From: Gammaproteobacteria bacterium
Lineage (GTDB): Bacteria > Pseudomonadota > Gammaproteobacteria > Steroidobacterales > Foliamicaceae
Length of the DNA: 64,000 nucleotides
Assembly: GCA_011523505.1 (NCBI GenBank)
Contig: WTGP01000018.1
Span: 369,777 to 433,776, forward strand
Direction: 5' to 3'
Under the pieces are notes generated by a model. The model did no database searches and was not told the origin of the DNA. It saw only the letters and a program-made list of their open reading frames with translations. Positions 1-7,947 of the stretch are shown here, piece after piece. The first letter of the stretch is position 1. Every line of letters begins with the position of its first letter. The position numbers and the translations under genes are program-made.

Positions 1-516
1 GTCCGGATCTTCCGCCACCTCGAAATAGGCTTCGCCGCGCTCCAGCAGGACCCGGCGCTCCGGCCCGCTGTAATCCACCACCAACTGGCCGCCGGTATTG
101 AGCGTGATCACACTGCCATCGGTCAGTTCGATGGTCTGCTGCTCGCCGATGCGGGTGAAGTACTTGTGCAGGTGGCTTTCGTCCGGCCCGCGCCACGGCC
201 AGACCAACGCCAGTACCGCGCCGACGGCGACCAGCATCCCGGCGACCAGGCCGAGCGCGACACGCCGGTTCCGTCGGCGCTGCTGCAACAGGCGTCCGTA
301 GTCCGTGGCGATCGCTTCCATCCTGCGATCGCCGGCAAATCGCGCGACCCCATCGTAGGCCGCCAGCAACTCGTCCAATTCCTCCCGGTACTTCGGATCG
401 CTCCGCCTCCGGCTGTGGATCGCCATGGCCTCGGCCTCCGAAAGTTCATCCGACCAAAGCCTTACCAGCGCATGGGCGACATCGCCGCCCATAATCTCCT
501 GCAGGTTCTTCAGCAC
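1..516 (-). CDS. FecR-family anti-sigma/sensor protein (partial)
   Basis: Membrane regulator that would pair with the ECF sigma factor encoded just upstream. The frame reads 172 codons from a GTG at 516 and runs off the left edge, so the C-terminus is missing. An N-terminal FecR_N-like region (about residues 1-85) is followed by one hydrophobic helix (about 88-108). The conserved FecR core comes next: residues like ELTDGSVITLNTGG and then RRVLLERGEAYFEVAEDPD. The GTG overlaps the sigma gene stop by seven bases (510-516), which indicates translational coupling. In FecIR systems this protein passes a TonB-receptor signal to the sigma factor; the receptor would lie beyond the edge, which is inference. 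Confidence 0.88.
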   Translation of the reverse strand, partial: MLKNLQEIMGGDVAHALVRLWSDELSEAEAMAIHSRRRSDPKYREELDELLAAYDGVARFAGDRRMEAIATDYGRLLQQRRRNRRVALGLVAGMLVAVGAVLALVWPWRGPDESHLHKYFTRIGEQQTIELTDGSVITLNTGGQLVVDYSGPERRVLLERGEAYFEVAEDPD

Positions 517-1112
517 GAGTGTTCTCCCGTCGTTTCAGTGTTCCGCCGCGCCTTGTGGAGCCGCCTCGTGGCCCGGTACAGGTAGCGCTCGACCTGGCGT
601 ACCGAGACGCCCATGTGCAGGGCGATCTGCTCATAACTCATGTTGCGCAAGCGCTGCAGCAGCAGCGCCACGCGCCAGTTCAGCGGCAGGTTCAGGATGA
701 CCGCCCGGATCGCTTCCAGCTCCAGCTGCGCCGCCACGACCCGCTCGGGGGTGCGCTCGTCCACACGATCGGAGTCGAGTTCCCCTTGCGCACTGGCGTA
801 GGCGGTGCGCACCCGCTGCTTGCGCCAGCGGTCGGAGACCAGGCCGCTGGCCATGCTCAGCAGATAGGCCCGGTTGCTTCCCGTCTCGGCGGTCATTTTT
901 TCTTCCAGCCCCCGGGCGCCCATCAGGCGTGCAAAGACCTCCTGCACGACATCCTCGATCTCCTCCCGGCGCACGGACCGGCCCCGCAGAAACACGCGCA
1001 AGGCGCGGCCATGCTGCGCAAACAACTGCTCGACCAGCTGCCTGCGGGCGGGCCGTTCGCGCGAGCCCAGCTCGACGACGTTGTGATCTCGGGGATTGCT
1101 CGATCGGCGCAA
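510..1112 (-). CDS. ECF sigma factor, FecI-like
   Basis: RNA polymerase sigma-70 family ECF factor of 200 residues. Region 2 is seen at about residues 25-100 (EEIEDVVQEVFARLM, then the YLLSMASGLVSDRWRK stretch). Region 4 is at about 125-190, with a helix-turn-helix around MSYEQIALHMGVSVRQVERY. The most upstream start is TTG at 1112, with a GAGGG about eight bases before it. The fecR-type gene overlaps its end, so the pair should be co-expressed and the FecR protein should control this factor at the membrane. The target regulon cannot be seen from the window. Family assignment is secure; the signal (iron, sugar polymer or other) is unknown. Confidence 0.9.
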   Translation of the reverse strand: MRRSSNPRDHNVVELGSRERPARRQLVEQLFAQHGRALRVFLRGRSVRREEIEDVVQEVFARLMGARGLEEKMTAETGSNRAYLLSMASGLVSDRWRKQRVRTAYASAQGELDSDRVDERTPERVVAAQLELEAIRAVILNLPLNWRVALLLQRLRNMSYEQIALHMGVSVRQVERYLYRATRRLHKARRNTETTGEHSC

Positions 1113-1277
1113 AAAAGGAGCCCTCTATAGATTCATCGTTTCAGGAACGCGGAATCCCCCCCGGAAGGACAAGTCGACTGAAGTGGAGAGCGTATCCCGC
1201 CCCCGGGCGTTCGCGACGGTGCAGTCCAGCCTATGTAAGGCCGTCGAAGCGGCGCTGGAAGCGGCGGCCGGCTGCGG

Positions 1278-2372
1278 TCATGGCTGATCGAAGTCCAGGA
1301 CGACGCGGTTGGTGATGGGATGGGCCTGACAGGTGAGGACCAGGCCTTCCTCCAGTTCCTTCTCGCCGAGCGCGTGGTTGATGTCCAGCTCCACCTGACC
1401 TTCCAGCAGGCGCGCCCGGCAGGTGGCGCATACGCCGCCCTTGCACGAGAACGGCAGGTCGGCGCCGTTGCGAAGCGCACCGTCGAGGATGCTCTCTCCG
1501 TCGGTGGAAAGTTCGAACCGCGACGAACGGCCGGCCACGGTCACGGTAACGTCGCTGACCTGCCCGGCGTATTGCTGCGCGCGGGCCAGGTGCTTCTCCA
1601 CCGCGGTTCGCGCGTCTTCAACTGAAGACGAGAACAGTTCGTAGCGGATATGCGCTTCGTCCACGCCGGAGCCGCGCAACCCGCGCGAGACTTCCGAGAT
1701 CATCGATTGCGGGCCGCACAGGAAGAACTCGTCAGTCCCGGCGATGTCGATCAGTCGCTTGCGCTGCAATTCGCCGCCCTTGCGGTTGTCGATGCGGCCG
1801 TAAAGCACTTCCGCGTCCTGCTCCTCGCGGCTCAGAATGTTGACCCAGTTGAAGCGCGTCATGTAACGGTTCTTGAGAAAGCTCAGTTCGCTCTTGAACA
1901 TCACCGTGGCGGAGTTGCGGTTGCCGTACAGGAGGGTCACCACGCTGCGCGGTTCGCGCTTGAGGATGGACTTGACGATCGACAGGATGGGCGTGATACC
2001 GCTGCCGATGCAGATGCACATGTAGTTCTTCTCATTGTTTTCCGACAGCGGCGTGAAGAAATTGCCCCTGGGCGGCATCGCGCGGATTTCGTCGCCGGCG
2101 CTCAAGCGTTCGTTGGCGTAGGTGGAGAACAGTCCGCCGTCGATCTTCCTGATGCCCACCCTGAGGCAGCCGTCGTCCACGCCCGAGCAGATCGAATACG
2201 AGCGGCTCACCTCCTCGCCTTCAATCCGGGCGCTCAGGGTGAGGTACTGCCCCTGGATGAAGCGGAAGGTATCGCGCAGCGGTTCGGGCACGTCAAAGGC
2301 GACGCACACCGCGCCGTCCGTTTCCGGACGGACTTCCGCCACGCGCAGGGGATGGAAGCGCGCCTCGCTCAT
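1278..2372 (-). CDS. paaE: phenylacetyl-CoA 1,2-epoxidase reductase subunit PaaE
   Basis: Reductase of the ring-1,2-phenylacetyl-CoA epoxidase; it passes electrons from NAD(P)H through FAD and a 2Fe-2S cluster to the PaaA di-iron site. The product is 364 residues. An N-terminal FAD domain carries the RSYSICS motif, an NAD domain contains GSGITPILSI and FFLCGPQSM, and the C-terminal plant-type ferredoxin domain has CKGGVCATC plus a later LTCQAH cysteine. The ATG at 2372 is chosen because family similarity begins there (MSEARFHPL); the longer open frame runs back into paaC. It follows paaC by 11 bases. A paaD gene, usual between paaC and paaE, is absent. Confidence 0.93.
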   Translation of the reverse strand: MSEARFHPLRVAEVRPETDGAVCVAFDVPEPLRDTFRFIQGQYLTLSARIEGEEVSRSYSICSGVDDGCLRVGIRKIDGGLFSTYANERLSAGDEIRAMPPRGNFFTPLSENNEKNYMCICIGSGITPILSIVKSILKREPRSVVTLLYGNRNSATVMFKSELSFLKNRYMTRFNWVNILSREEQDAEVLYGRIDNRKGGELQRKRLIDIAGTDEFFLCGPQSMISEVSRGLRGSGVDEAHIRYELFSSSVEDARTAVEKHLARAQQYAGQVSDVTVTVAGRSSRFELSTDGESILDGALRNGADLPFSCKGGVCATCRARLLEGQVELDINHALGEKELEEGLVLTCQAHPITNRVVLDFDQP

Positions 2373-2383
2373 CGCTCGATCCC

Positions 2384-3142
2384 TTACCAGGCCAGGCCCG
2401 GATACGCGCGCTGCATGTACTGCATCTCGGCGAGCAGATAACCGTGATGTTCGGTATGCACGCCGTCGCGCCCGCCGGCGATCGACCATTCCCGGTCGGG
2501 AACCTTCAGCCCCGCCTGGGCCAGGAGGTCCGTCATCGAAGCCTGCCATTTCGCTTTCAGCGCGGAGCGATCCACGGACACGCCGCTTTCGATCAGAGCC
2601 TTCTCGTGGCGGTCCATTTCGAACATCTCGGGACCATAGCCCCACAGGGCGTCGAAAGCGCGCTGAATCCTGCCGCGGCTTTCCCTGGTGCCGCCGCCCA
2701 GACACAGCACCCACTCGCGGCTGCGCTTGAGGTGATAGCGGCTTTCCTTGACCGCTTCGGCTGCGATTGCGCCAATACGTGCGTCGGCGGAACGGCTCAG
2801 GCGCCTGAGGTACGGCAGGTGAAAGGCGTCCACCATGAACTGGCGGGCCATGGTGCGGGCGAAGTCCCCTACGGGAAGTTCGAAGATCAGCAGGTTGCGG
2901 TAGGCGCGGCTGTCCCGCAGGAAGGCGATTTCGTCGACGCTGCGGCGCCCGCCCTCAAGTTCCGAAACGTAGCGGTAGAACTTTTCGGCCCGACCGAGGT
3001 AGTCCAGCGCGACGTTGGCGATCGCGATGTCCTCCTCCAGGAATGGCGCTTTGCCGCACCACTCCGACAGGCGCTGCCCCAGCACCAGGGAGTCGTCGCC
3101 CAGCGCCAGCACGAATTCGGGGAGCGCCCGGGAAGGGGTCAC
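2384..3142 (-). CDS. paaC: phenylacetyl-CoA 1,2-epoxidase structural subunit PaaC
   Basis: Non-catalytic ferritin-like partner of PaaA in the phenylacetyl-CoA epoxidase of aerobic phenylacetate degradation. The product is 252 residues, the usual family length, and all-helical. Typical PaaC stretches are present: an N-terminal ALGDDSLVLGQRLSEW, then DIAIANVALDYLGRA, EAVKESRYHLKRSREWV and a C-terminal HTEHHGYLLAEMQYMQRAYPG. The start is GTG at 3142, overlapping the paaB stop by four bases (GTGA), which indicates coupling. It sits between paaB and paaE in the paaABCE run. Confidence 0.95.
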   Translation of the reverse strand: MTPSRALPEFVLALGDDSLVLGQRLSEWCGKAPFLEEDIAIANVALDYLGRAEKFYRYVSELEGGRRSVDEIAFLRDSRAYRNLLIFELPVGDFARTMARQFMVDAFHLPYLRRLSRSADARIGAIAAEAVKESRYHLKRSREWVLCLGGGTRESRGRIQRAFDALWGYGPEMFEMDRHEKALIESGVSVDRSALKAKWQASMTDLLAQAGLKVPDREWSIAGGRDGVHTEHHGYLLAEMQYMQRAYPGLAW

Positions 3143-3417
3143 AGGTTCTTCACCTCCGGCGGAAGGCGGTAGAAGGTGGCGTGACGGTAGGGCTTGTCGT
3201 CGGACGGGTCGAAGAAGCTGGCCGCGTCCTCCTCCTGCGAGGCCACGATGTCGCCGGACCTGACCACCCAGATGCTCACGCCTTCGCCGCGGCGGGTATA
3301 GCAGTCGCGCGCGAGTTTCAGCGCCTGGCCGCCGTCCTCGGCATGCAGGCTGCCCACATGCCTGTGATCCAGGCCGCGTTTGGAGCGCACGAACACTTCG
3401 TAAAGAGGGAGTTTCAT
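3139..3417 (-). CDS. paaB: phenylacetyl-CoA 1,2-epoxidase subunit PaaB
   Basis: Small subunit of the phenylacetyl-CoA epoxidase, 92 residues, close to the usual 95. It begins [20 protein letters not shown] and contains the family's [19 protein letters not shown] region. It ends in a short segment that includes [10 protein letters not shown]. The ATG at 3417 overlaps the end of paaA by four bases (ATGA), and its own stop overlaps the paaC start. PaaB is thought to bridge PaaAC heterodimers in the larger complex. A longer in-frame extension exists upstream but lies inside paaA and has no family similarity. Confidence 0.95.
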   Translation of the reverse strand: MKLPLYEVFVRSKRGLDHRHVGSLHAEDGGQALKLARDCYTRRGEGVSIWVVRSGDIVASQEEDAASFFDPSDDKPYRHATFYRLPPEVKNL

Positions 3418-4358
3418 GTCGATTGCCTTTTCTCCTCGTAGGCGCGCATGGCCTCGCGCACCCACTCGCCTTCCCGGTGCGCCTCGCCGTGCCGGTCGAG
3501 GCGTTCGCGGTTGCACAGGCCGTCGCCGGATACCACGGCCCAGAACTCGTCCCAGTCGATTTCGCCGAAATCGTAGTGGCCGCGCTCCTCGTTCCACTTC
3601 AGGTCGGGGTCCGGAATCGCCAGATCCAGATACTCCGCCTGCGGGACGGTCTGATCCACGAAGTCCTGGCGCAGCTCGTCGTTGCTCCTGCGCTTGATCT
3701 TCCATTGCATCGATTTCGCGCTGTGCATTGAATCGGAATCGTGCGGGCCGAACATCATCAGCGTGGGCCACCACCAGCGGTCCATCGCATCCTGCGCCAT
3801 CGCCTTCTGCTCCGGACTGCCCGACGCCAGCGGCATCAGCATTTCAAAACCCTGGCGCTGATGGAAGCTCTCCTCCTTGCAGATGCGGATCATCGCCCGC
3901 GAATACGGGCCATAGGAGGTGCGCTGCAGCGAAATCTGGTTGACGATCGCCGCGCTGTCCACCAGCCAGCCGATAACCCCCACGTCGGCCCAGGTAAGCG
4001 TGGGATAGTTGAAGATCGAGGCGTACTTGGCGCGCCCTTCGTGCAAAGCCTGGATCATCTCCTCGCGGGTGACGCCCAGCGTTTCCGCTGCGCCGTACAG
4101 GTACAGGCCGTGCCCGGCCTCGTCCTGCACCTTGGCCAACAGAATCATCTTGCGCTTGAGCGTGGGCGCGCGGGTGATCCAGTTGCCCTCCGGCTGCATG
4201 CCGATCACCTCCGAGTGCGCGTGCTGGGAAATCTGCCGGATCAGGTTTTTGCGATACGCCTCCGGCATCCAGTCCTTGGGCTCGATCTTTCGCTCCTCGT
4301 CCACCCGCTGCTGGAAGGCCGCTTCCAGTTCCCCATCGCTCAGGCGGTACTCGGTCAT
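3414..4358 (-). CDS. paaA: phenylacetyl-CoA 1,2-epoxidase catalytic subunit PaaA
   Basis: Di-iron oxygenase subunit that forms the 1,2-epoxide of phenylacetyl-CoA, the first ring attack of the aerobic hybrid phenylacetate pathway. The product is 314 residues, normal length. Di-iron ligands are visible in [17 protein letters not shown] and in [14 protein letters not shown], the two ExxH-type motifs of the ferritin-like fold. A typical PaaA C-terminus with [18 protein letters not shown] follows. An AGAGAGGAG ribosome site lies just before the ATG at 4358. It is the first gene of the leftward paaABCE operon and shares an AT-rich 150-base divergent region with the transporter gene. Confidence 0.96.
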   Translation of the reverse strand: MTEYRLSDGELEAAFQQRVDEERKIEPKDWMPEAYRKNLIRQISQHAHSEVIGMQPEGNWITRAPTLKRKMILLAKVQDEAGHGLYLYGAAETLGVTREEMIQALHEGRAKYASIFNYPTLTWADVGVIGWLVDSAAIVNQISLQRTSYGPYSRAMIRICKEESFHQRQGFEMLMPLASGSPEQKAMAQDAMDRWWWPTLMMFGPHDSDSMHSAKSMQWKIKRRSNDELRQDFVDQTVPQAEYLDLAIPDPDLKWNEERGHYDFGEIDWDEFWAVVSGDGLCNRERLDRHGEAHREGEWVREAMRAYEEKRQST

Positions 4359-4510
4359 TCCTCTCTCCTCTCTACCAGCTGGTGATACGTTCTCAAATTA
4401 CAGAATGGACAATATTATGAGTCATATCCGAAGTCCGCGACCGGCTTTTTTCATGGTGTTGCGGGCGGTATGATCACCATCGGCTCCACACCTGACGTTC
4501 GGGAGAAGGC
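4359..4510. promoter_or_regulatory. divergent paaA / transporter control region
   Basis: The 152 bases between the oppositely oriented paaA and the transporter gene hold a conspicuously AT-rich core (about 4390-4430) in a GC-rich neighbourhood. On the leftward strand it includes ATAATATTGTCCATTC and TAATTTGAGAA, plausible promoter and operator material, but I cannot fix a consensus -35/-10 pair with confidence. Purified AGAGAGGAG lies next to paaA and GGAGAAGG next to the transporter ATG. Phenylacetate genes are often controlled by PaaX or PaaR repressors, whose operators I cannot recognise here. Confidence 0.45.
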
Positions 4511-5374
4511 ATGGGATTTGTGACTGACGTCGTTCTGCCGCTGGCGCTTGCGTTCATCATGCTGTCGCTGGGGCTCGGGCTTACCTTCGATGATTTCGTG
4601 CGGGTGGCGCGACGCCCGCGGGATTTCGCGGTAGGCGCAATGTCGCAGATCATCGTGCTGCCCGTCGTCGCTTTCCTCCTTGCCAGCATCTGGCCGATGG
4701 CGCCGGAACTCGCACTCGGAATGATGATCATTGCCGCCGCGCCGGGCGGAGTGACCTCGAACCTCCTGACGTCATTTGCGCGTGGCGACGTCGCGCTGTC
4801 GATCTCGCTGACCGCGGTGATCAGCCTTCTGAGCGTGATCACGGTCCCGTTGGTGGTCGTCTTCGCCTATGGCCATTTCATCGGCGAGCAGGCGATGCAG
4901 GACGTCACGGTCGCCGACACGGCGATCAGCGTTTTCCTGATCGTTACCGTTCCGGTCGCGGTCGGCCTGCTGGTGCGTCGTTACGCCGAGCGTTTTGCAC
5001 TGCGGATCGAACCGTCGGCCCGTACCCTCGCCGCGGTGCTGTTCGTGCTGGTGCTCGCGGGGGCGATCTACCAGGAACGCAATAACCTCGCCGACTACTA
5101 CGCCCAGGCCGGATTGGCCACGTTGGCGCTGAACCTGCTGATGATGGTGATTGCGTACCTGCTGGCGCGGTGGCTCGCCACCGGAGCGAAACAAAGAACG
5201 GCCATCGCGATCGAATGCGGGCTGCAGAACGGGACACTGGCCATCGCCATCGCCGTGCTCTTGTTCGGCGGCGGGCTCGCGACGGTGCCGGCCGCGACCT
5301 ACAGCCTGACCATGTTCGCTACCGCGCTGATTTACGTCGCGATACTGCGGCGCGCCCAACGCACGGGCGCCTGA
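4511..5374 (+). CDS. bile acid:sodium symporter (BASS) family transporter
   Basis: Integral membrane transporter of 287 residues with about nine hydrophobic segments. Family-typical stretches are LALAFIMLSLGLGLTFDDF near the N-terminus, the helix-break region IIAAAPGGVTSNLLTSFARG, and ECGLQNGTLAIAIAVLLF near residues 235-252. Members move organic anions with sodium; actual substrates range from bile acids to pantoate and keto acids, and nothing here fixes the substrate. The ATG at 4511 has a GGAGAAGG site five bases upstream. It is divergent from paaA, so uptake of an aromatic or organic acid feeding that pathway is possible but is inference. Confidence 0.87.
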   Translation: MGFVTDVVLPLALAFIMLSLGLGLTFDDFVRVARRPRDFAVGAMSQIIVLPVVAFLLASIWPMAPELALGMMIIAAAPGGVTSNLLTSFARGDVALSISLTAVISLLSVITVPLVVVFAYGHFIGEQAMQDVTVADTAISVFLIVTVPVAVGLLVRRYAERFALRIEPSARTLAAVLFVLVLAGAIYQERNNLADYYAQAGLATLALNLLMMVIAYLLARWLATGAKQRTAIAIECGLQNGTLAIAIAVLLFGGGLATVPAATYSLTMFATALIYVAILRRAQRTGA

Positions 5375-5421
5375 CGCGTGCGACTTCTGAAAACATCGTC
5401 CCAGGCGAATGGTTGCAGCAT

Positions 5422-5784
5422 CTACTCTTCCGGTTCGGAAGACCCGTCCATGTCCCGGGTAGCGGAAATGATGCGGAAGACCCGTTCGAGCATGGCCGCG
5501 CGCCAGGCCTCCCGTTCGTCTTCCACGTCTGCGTCCGGCGCGTAGTTTTCGATTTCTTCCGGCGTGGCTACCTTGCCCTGGGCCGCAAGCCGTTCATGGG
5601 TGTCGAGCCGTTCCTTGACGACGGACACCTCTCCGACCAGGGCCACGATCATGGCCAGCAACTTGTCGGATTCGGGCGAGTCCAGGAAGAAGGGCCTGCG
5701 CCCCTTGGCCACCCGTTGCCTCGGTTTTCCTTTTCCGTCCGCCAGCGTACGCCCCCTTGCCCTGATTGACCGGGTTGTTTCCAA
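5422..5784 (-). CDS. small conserved-looking protein of unknown function
   Basis: I do not recognise this 120-residue product. It has a basic N-terminal third rich in R and K, then a helical, acidic C-terminal part (LLAMIVALVGEVSVVKERLDT, then VEDEREAWRAAMLERVF), possibly coiled coil. No signal peptide or membrane helix is seen. The start is uncertain: TTG at 5784 is the most upstream sensible choice, while a GTG further in (about residue 30) has GAGG four bases before it. It is divergent from the methyltransferase gene, and the promoter proposed for that gene lies over its 5' end. GC-rich codon use like its neighbours supports a real gene. Confidence 0.5.
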   Translation of the reverse strand: METTRSIRARGRTLADGKGKPRQRVAKGRRPFFLDSPESDKLLAMIVALVGEVSVVKERLDTHERLAAQGKVATPEEIENYAPDADVEDEREAWRAAMLERVFRIISATRDMDGSSEPEE

Positions 5785-5804
5785 AGTTCTGCGGCGGGTA
5801 GTAT
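5775..5804 (+). promoter_or_regulatory. predicted sigma-70 promoter for the methyltransferase gene
   Basis: TTGTTT (5775-5780) and TAGTAT (5799-5804) are separated by 18 bases. Both are reasonable matches to -35 and -10 elements. A start near 5811 would leave about 40 untranslated bases before the ATG at 5852. It overlaps the likely 5' end of the divergent small gene. Found by eye only. Confidence 0.35.
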
Positions 5805-5851
5805 AGGTCGATAGTCCAGACAAGGCCAAACACGGGCCTCGGAGAGCACAG

Positions 5852-6967
5852 ATGCGCAACAACTCTGACCACGCCATGTTCCCGGAAGCCACCCACGACG
5901 AGCAGTCGGCCCAGAGTTTCGTCAAGACCCTGAGGGTGTTCACCACCAACAATTTTCACGCCGGAAACACCGCAATCCTTGCCGACAATCCCCTGTCCCG
6001 GCGCCCGGACGGCTCGTGTCCTTCGCGCAAGGAACTGCGCAAAGCCCTGGAAGACGAGCCCCAGAACAAGTGGTGGAGCTCCATGATGCGGACCACGCAG
6101 GAAGTGCTCTACGACACGGTCGGCCCCAGCATCGAACGGCAGCTGCCTGAGCTCATCGCAAGGGCCAATTCCTTCCGAGGCACGCTGGGATCGCTGACCC
6201 TGGACGACAGCGTCGAAATGCCGCCGTACCTCGCGGCCGTGGACGTGCACTGCAAACCCGGCAGTTACCAGCAGGAAATGACCGAAGACGATGTGTTTGC
6301 CGGGGCCGAGTTCGACCGCACCTACCGCCTCTATTCCATGGGCCGCCTGGGCCCCAACCTGGACGGCATGGGCCGGACGCTGGTTGCCTGGCTGAAGGAT
6401 CATTTCAGCGATGCCGGTCCGCGGCGGATCCTCGATATGGGCTGCACGGTGGGCCACTCCACCCTGGCTTACTGCGATCACTTCCCGGATGCGGAAATCC
6501 ACGCGATCGACGTGGCGGCCACCTGCCTTCGCTATGGCCATGCCCGCGCCGTCGCCATGGGCAAGGAAATCCATTTCTCCCAACAGAACGCGGAGCGCAC
6601 CAACTTCGACGACGGGAGTTTCGATCTCATCGTGTCTACCGCCCTGCTGCACGAGACCTCGCGCAAGGCCATCCGGGCCATCCACAAGGAGTGCCATCGC
6701 CTGCTGGCGCCCGGCGGCCTGATGATCCACATGGACAACATCGTGCCGGACAAGGCTCTTGAAAAGTACTATTGCGACTGGATGGCAAGGTTCAACAACG
6801 AGCCCTACATGGGCGCGCTTCAGGACGAGGACATGGTCGGAATCTGTGTCCAGGCCGGGTTCGACCGGGACAATATCCAGCTGGGTGAAGGCATTCCCCG
6901 GTTCCGGGACAAGTGCCTGGCGGAGAACAGGGCTTACGGAAACCTGATGGTCTGCGCCCGGAAGTAG
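5852..6967 (+). CDS. class I SAM-dependent methyltransferase
   Basis: A 371-residue methyltransferase. The Rossmann-type domain occupies about residues 185-320: motif I is ILDMGCTVGHSTL, motif II is IHAIDVAATCL, and the SFDLIVSTALLHE stretch marks motif IV. The LLAPGGLMIHMD stretch follows as in Methyltransf_11/25 families. The N-terminal 170 residues are not a family I can name; they include two Trp (KWWSSMM) and a long acidic region, possibly the substrate-binding part. No signal peptide. The substrate cannot be deduced. It stands alone between a divergent small gene and a convergent peptidase gene. Confidence 0.82.
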   Translation: MRNNSDHAMFPEATHDEQSAQSFVKTLRVFTTNNFHAGNTAILADNPLSRRPDGSCPSRKELRKALEDEPQNKWWSSMMRTTQEVLYDTVGPSIERQLPELIARANSFRGTLGSLTLDDSVEMPPYLAAVDVHCKPGSYQQEMTEDDVFAGAEFDRTYRLYSMGRLGPNLDGMGRTLVAWLKDHFSDAGPRRILDMGCTVGHSTLAYCDHFPDAEIHAIDVAATCLRYGHARAVAMGKEIHFSQQNAERTNFDDGSFDLIVSTALLHETSRKAIRAIHKECHRLLAPGGLMIHMDNIVPDKALEKYYCDWMARFNNEPYMGALQDEDMVGICVQAGFDRDNIQLGEGIPRFRDKCLAENRAYGNLMVCARK

Positions 6968-7022
6968 CCGGACAAGGGAGCCGCAGAAAAGGCGGGATCG
7001 AAGCTCAGGCTGCGCCTGAGGG

Positions 7023-7931
7023 TCAAAGAGCCCCGTCCAGTTCGACCACCAGGGCGACGACCGCGTCGTGGACCCGGGCCATTGCCGTTGCATCGACGCG
7101 TTCGATCGTGTCTTCCTTAGTGTGAATGATCCGGCGGAGATCGGGAACAAAGTCACGCCGCAACCCGGACTGCCCCGGCGCATTCAGAAACAGCCAGAAC
7201 TCATGCGACGAGACGGCTCCGATCATCGCGAGCGAGACGTTCGGGATTCCGGCAGCCTGGAAGGGGCGATCGTCGCTTGAGGGGTACACCGGAAAATCCG
7301 CACATGAGATAGCCTTGACGGCACACACGAGTCGCAGACTGCGGTAAACCGCCTCGTTGCCCTCGTGCGAAGTCGGCCCGAACATGATGACGCCGTCGCC
7401 GGCGATCACGTCCACATTGACCATGGCCGCAATACGGCTTGTGTCCTCGCTTTGCACATAGGCGCGGGATCCGATGAGTCCGATCTCCTCCAGGTCGAAG
7501 AGGACGACCCGGATACGGTGCTTCAGCGCATGCCGGCGCAGGGACTCGGCCACCCGGGTCAGAATGACCGAGGACGCACCGTTGTCCACGGCGCCGTCCG
7601 AAATACGGCCGTCCCGCATCAGGATTGCGTCGTAGTGCGCACCCACCACGATATCGCGGTCTCCCTCGCCCAGGGTAACGATCAGGTTTCTTCCTGTTGC
7701 CGGTGAATTTCGAAATCGGGCCGGATTTTGAAATTCCCCTATCTCCGGGTCGAAACCGCGCTCGCGGAAAATTCGAAGTAGCGTTTCCGCCCGCTGATCG
7801 TTCTCGAGGCCGACGATGCGCGCCAGGTCCGCACGCAGACTGTCGCCGTCCGGAGCAATCGCCGGCTGGGCCAGAAGCGTGGACGAGACAAGAAGCAGTG
7901 CCAAGCCTGCGGGCATACCTTGCATACGCAT
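7023..7931 (-). CDS. exported M28-family zinc metallopeptidase
   Basis: Secreted or periplasmic aminopeptidase-type hydrolase of 302 residues. It starts with a signal peptide (MRMQGMPAGLALLLVSSTLL, cleavage likely after AQPAIA). M28 zinc ligands are visible in order: VVGAHYDAI (His, Asp), DGAVDNGASSV (Asp), LFDLEEIGLIGS (the Glu-Glu pair), NVDVIAG (Asp) and RIIHTKEDT (His). The ATG at 7931 has GAGGAGT seven bases upstream; a longer frame to 7994 would bury the signal peptide. It lies 16 bases after the membrane-protein gene that overlaps hpnC, so it could be the last gene of that leftward operon. Peptide substrate unknown. Confidence 0.86.
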   Translation of the reverse strand: MRMQGMPAGLALLLVSSTLLAQPAIAPDGDSLRADLARIVGLENDQRAETLLRIFRERGFDPEIGEFQNPARFRNSPATGRNLIVTLGEGDRDIVVGAHYDAILMRDGRISDGAVDNGASSVILTRVAESLRRHALKHRIRVVLFDLEEIGLIGSRAYVQSEDTSRIAAMVNVDVIAGDGVIMFGPTSHEGNEAVYRSLRLVCAVKAISCADFPVYPSSDDRPFQAAGIPNVSLAMIGAVSSHEFWLFLNAPGQSGLRRDFVPDLRRIIHTKEDTIERVDATAMARVHDAVVALVVELDGAL

Positions 7932-7947
7932 AATCGGACTCCTCGGA

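Noticed and set aside
2373..2714. Longer N-terminus for PaaE
   Set aside because: The extension lies inside paaC in another frame and has shadow-type residues; the family start matches the ATG at 2372.
5594..7183. A 529-codon leftward frame opposite the methyltransferase
   Set aside because: Antisense to the methyltransferase motifs and overlapping the small unknown gene and the M28 peptidase; no conserved features.
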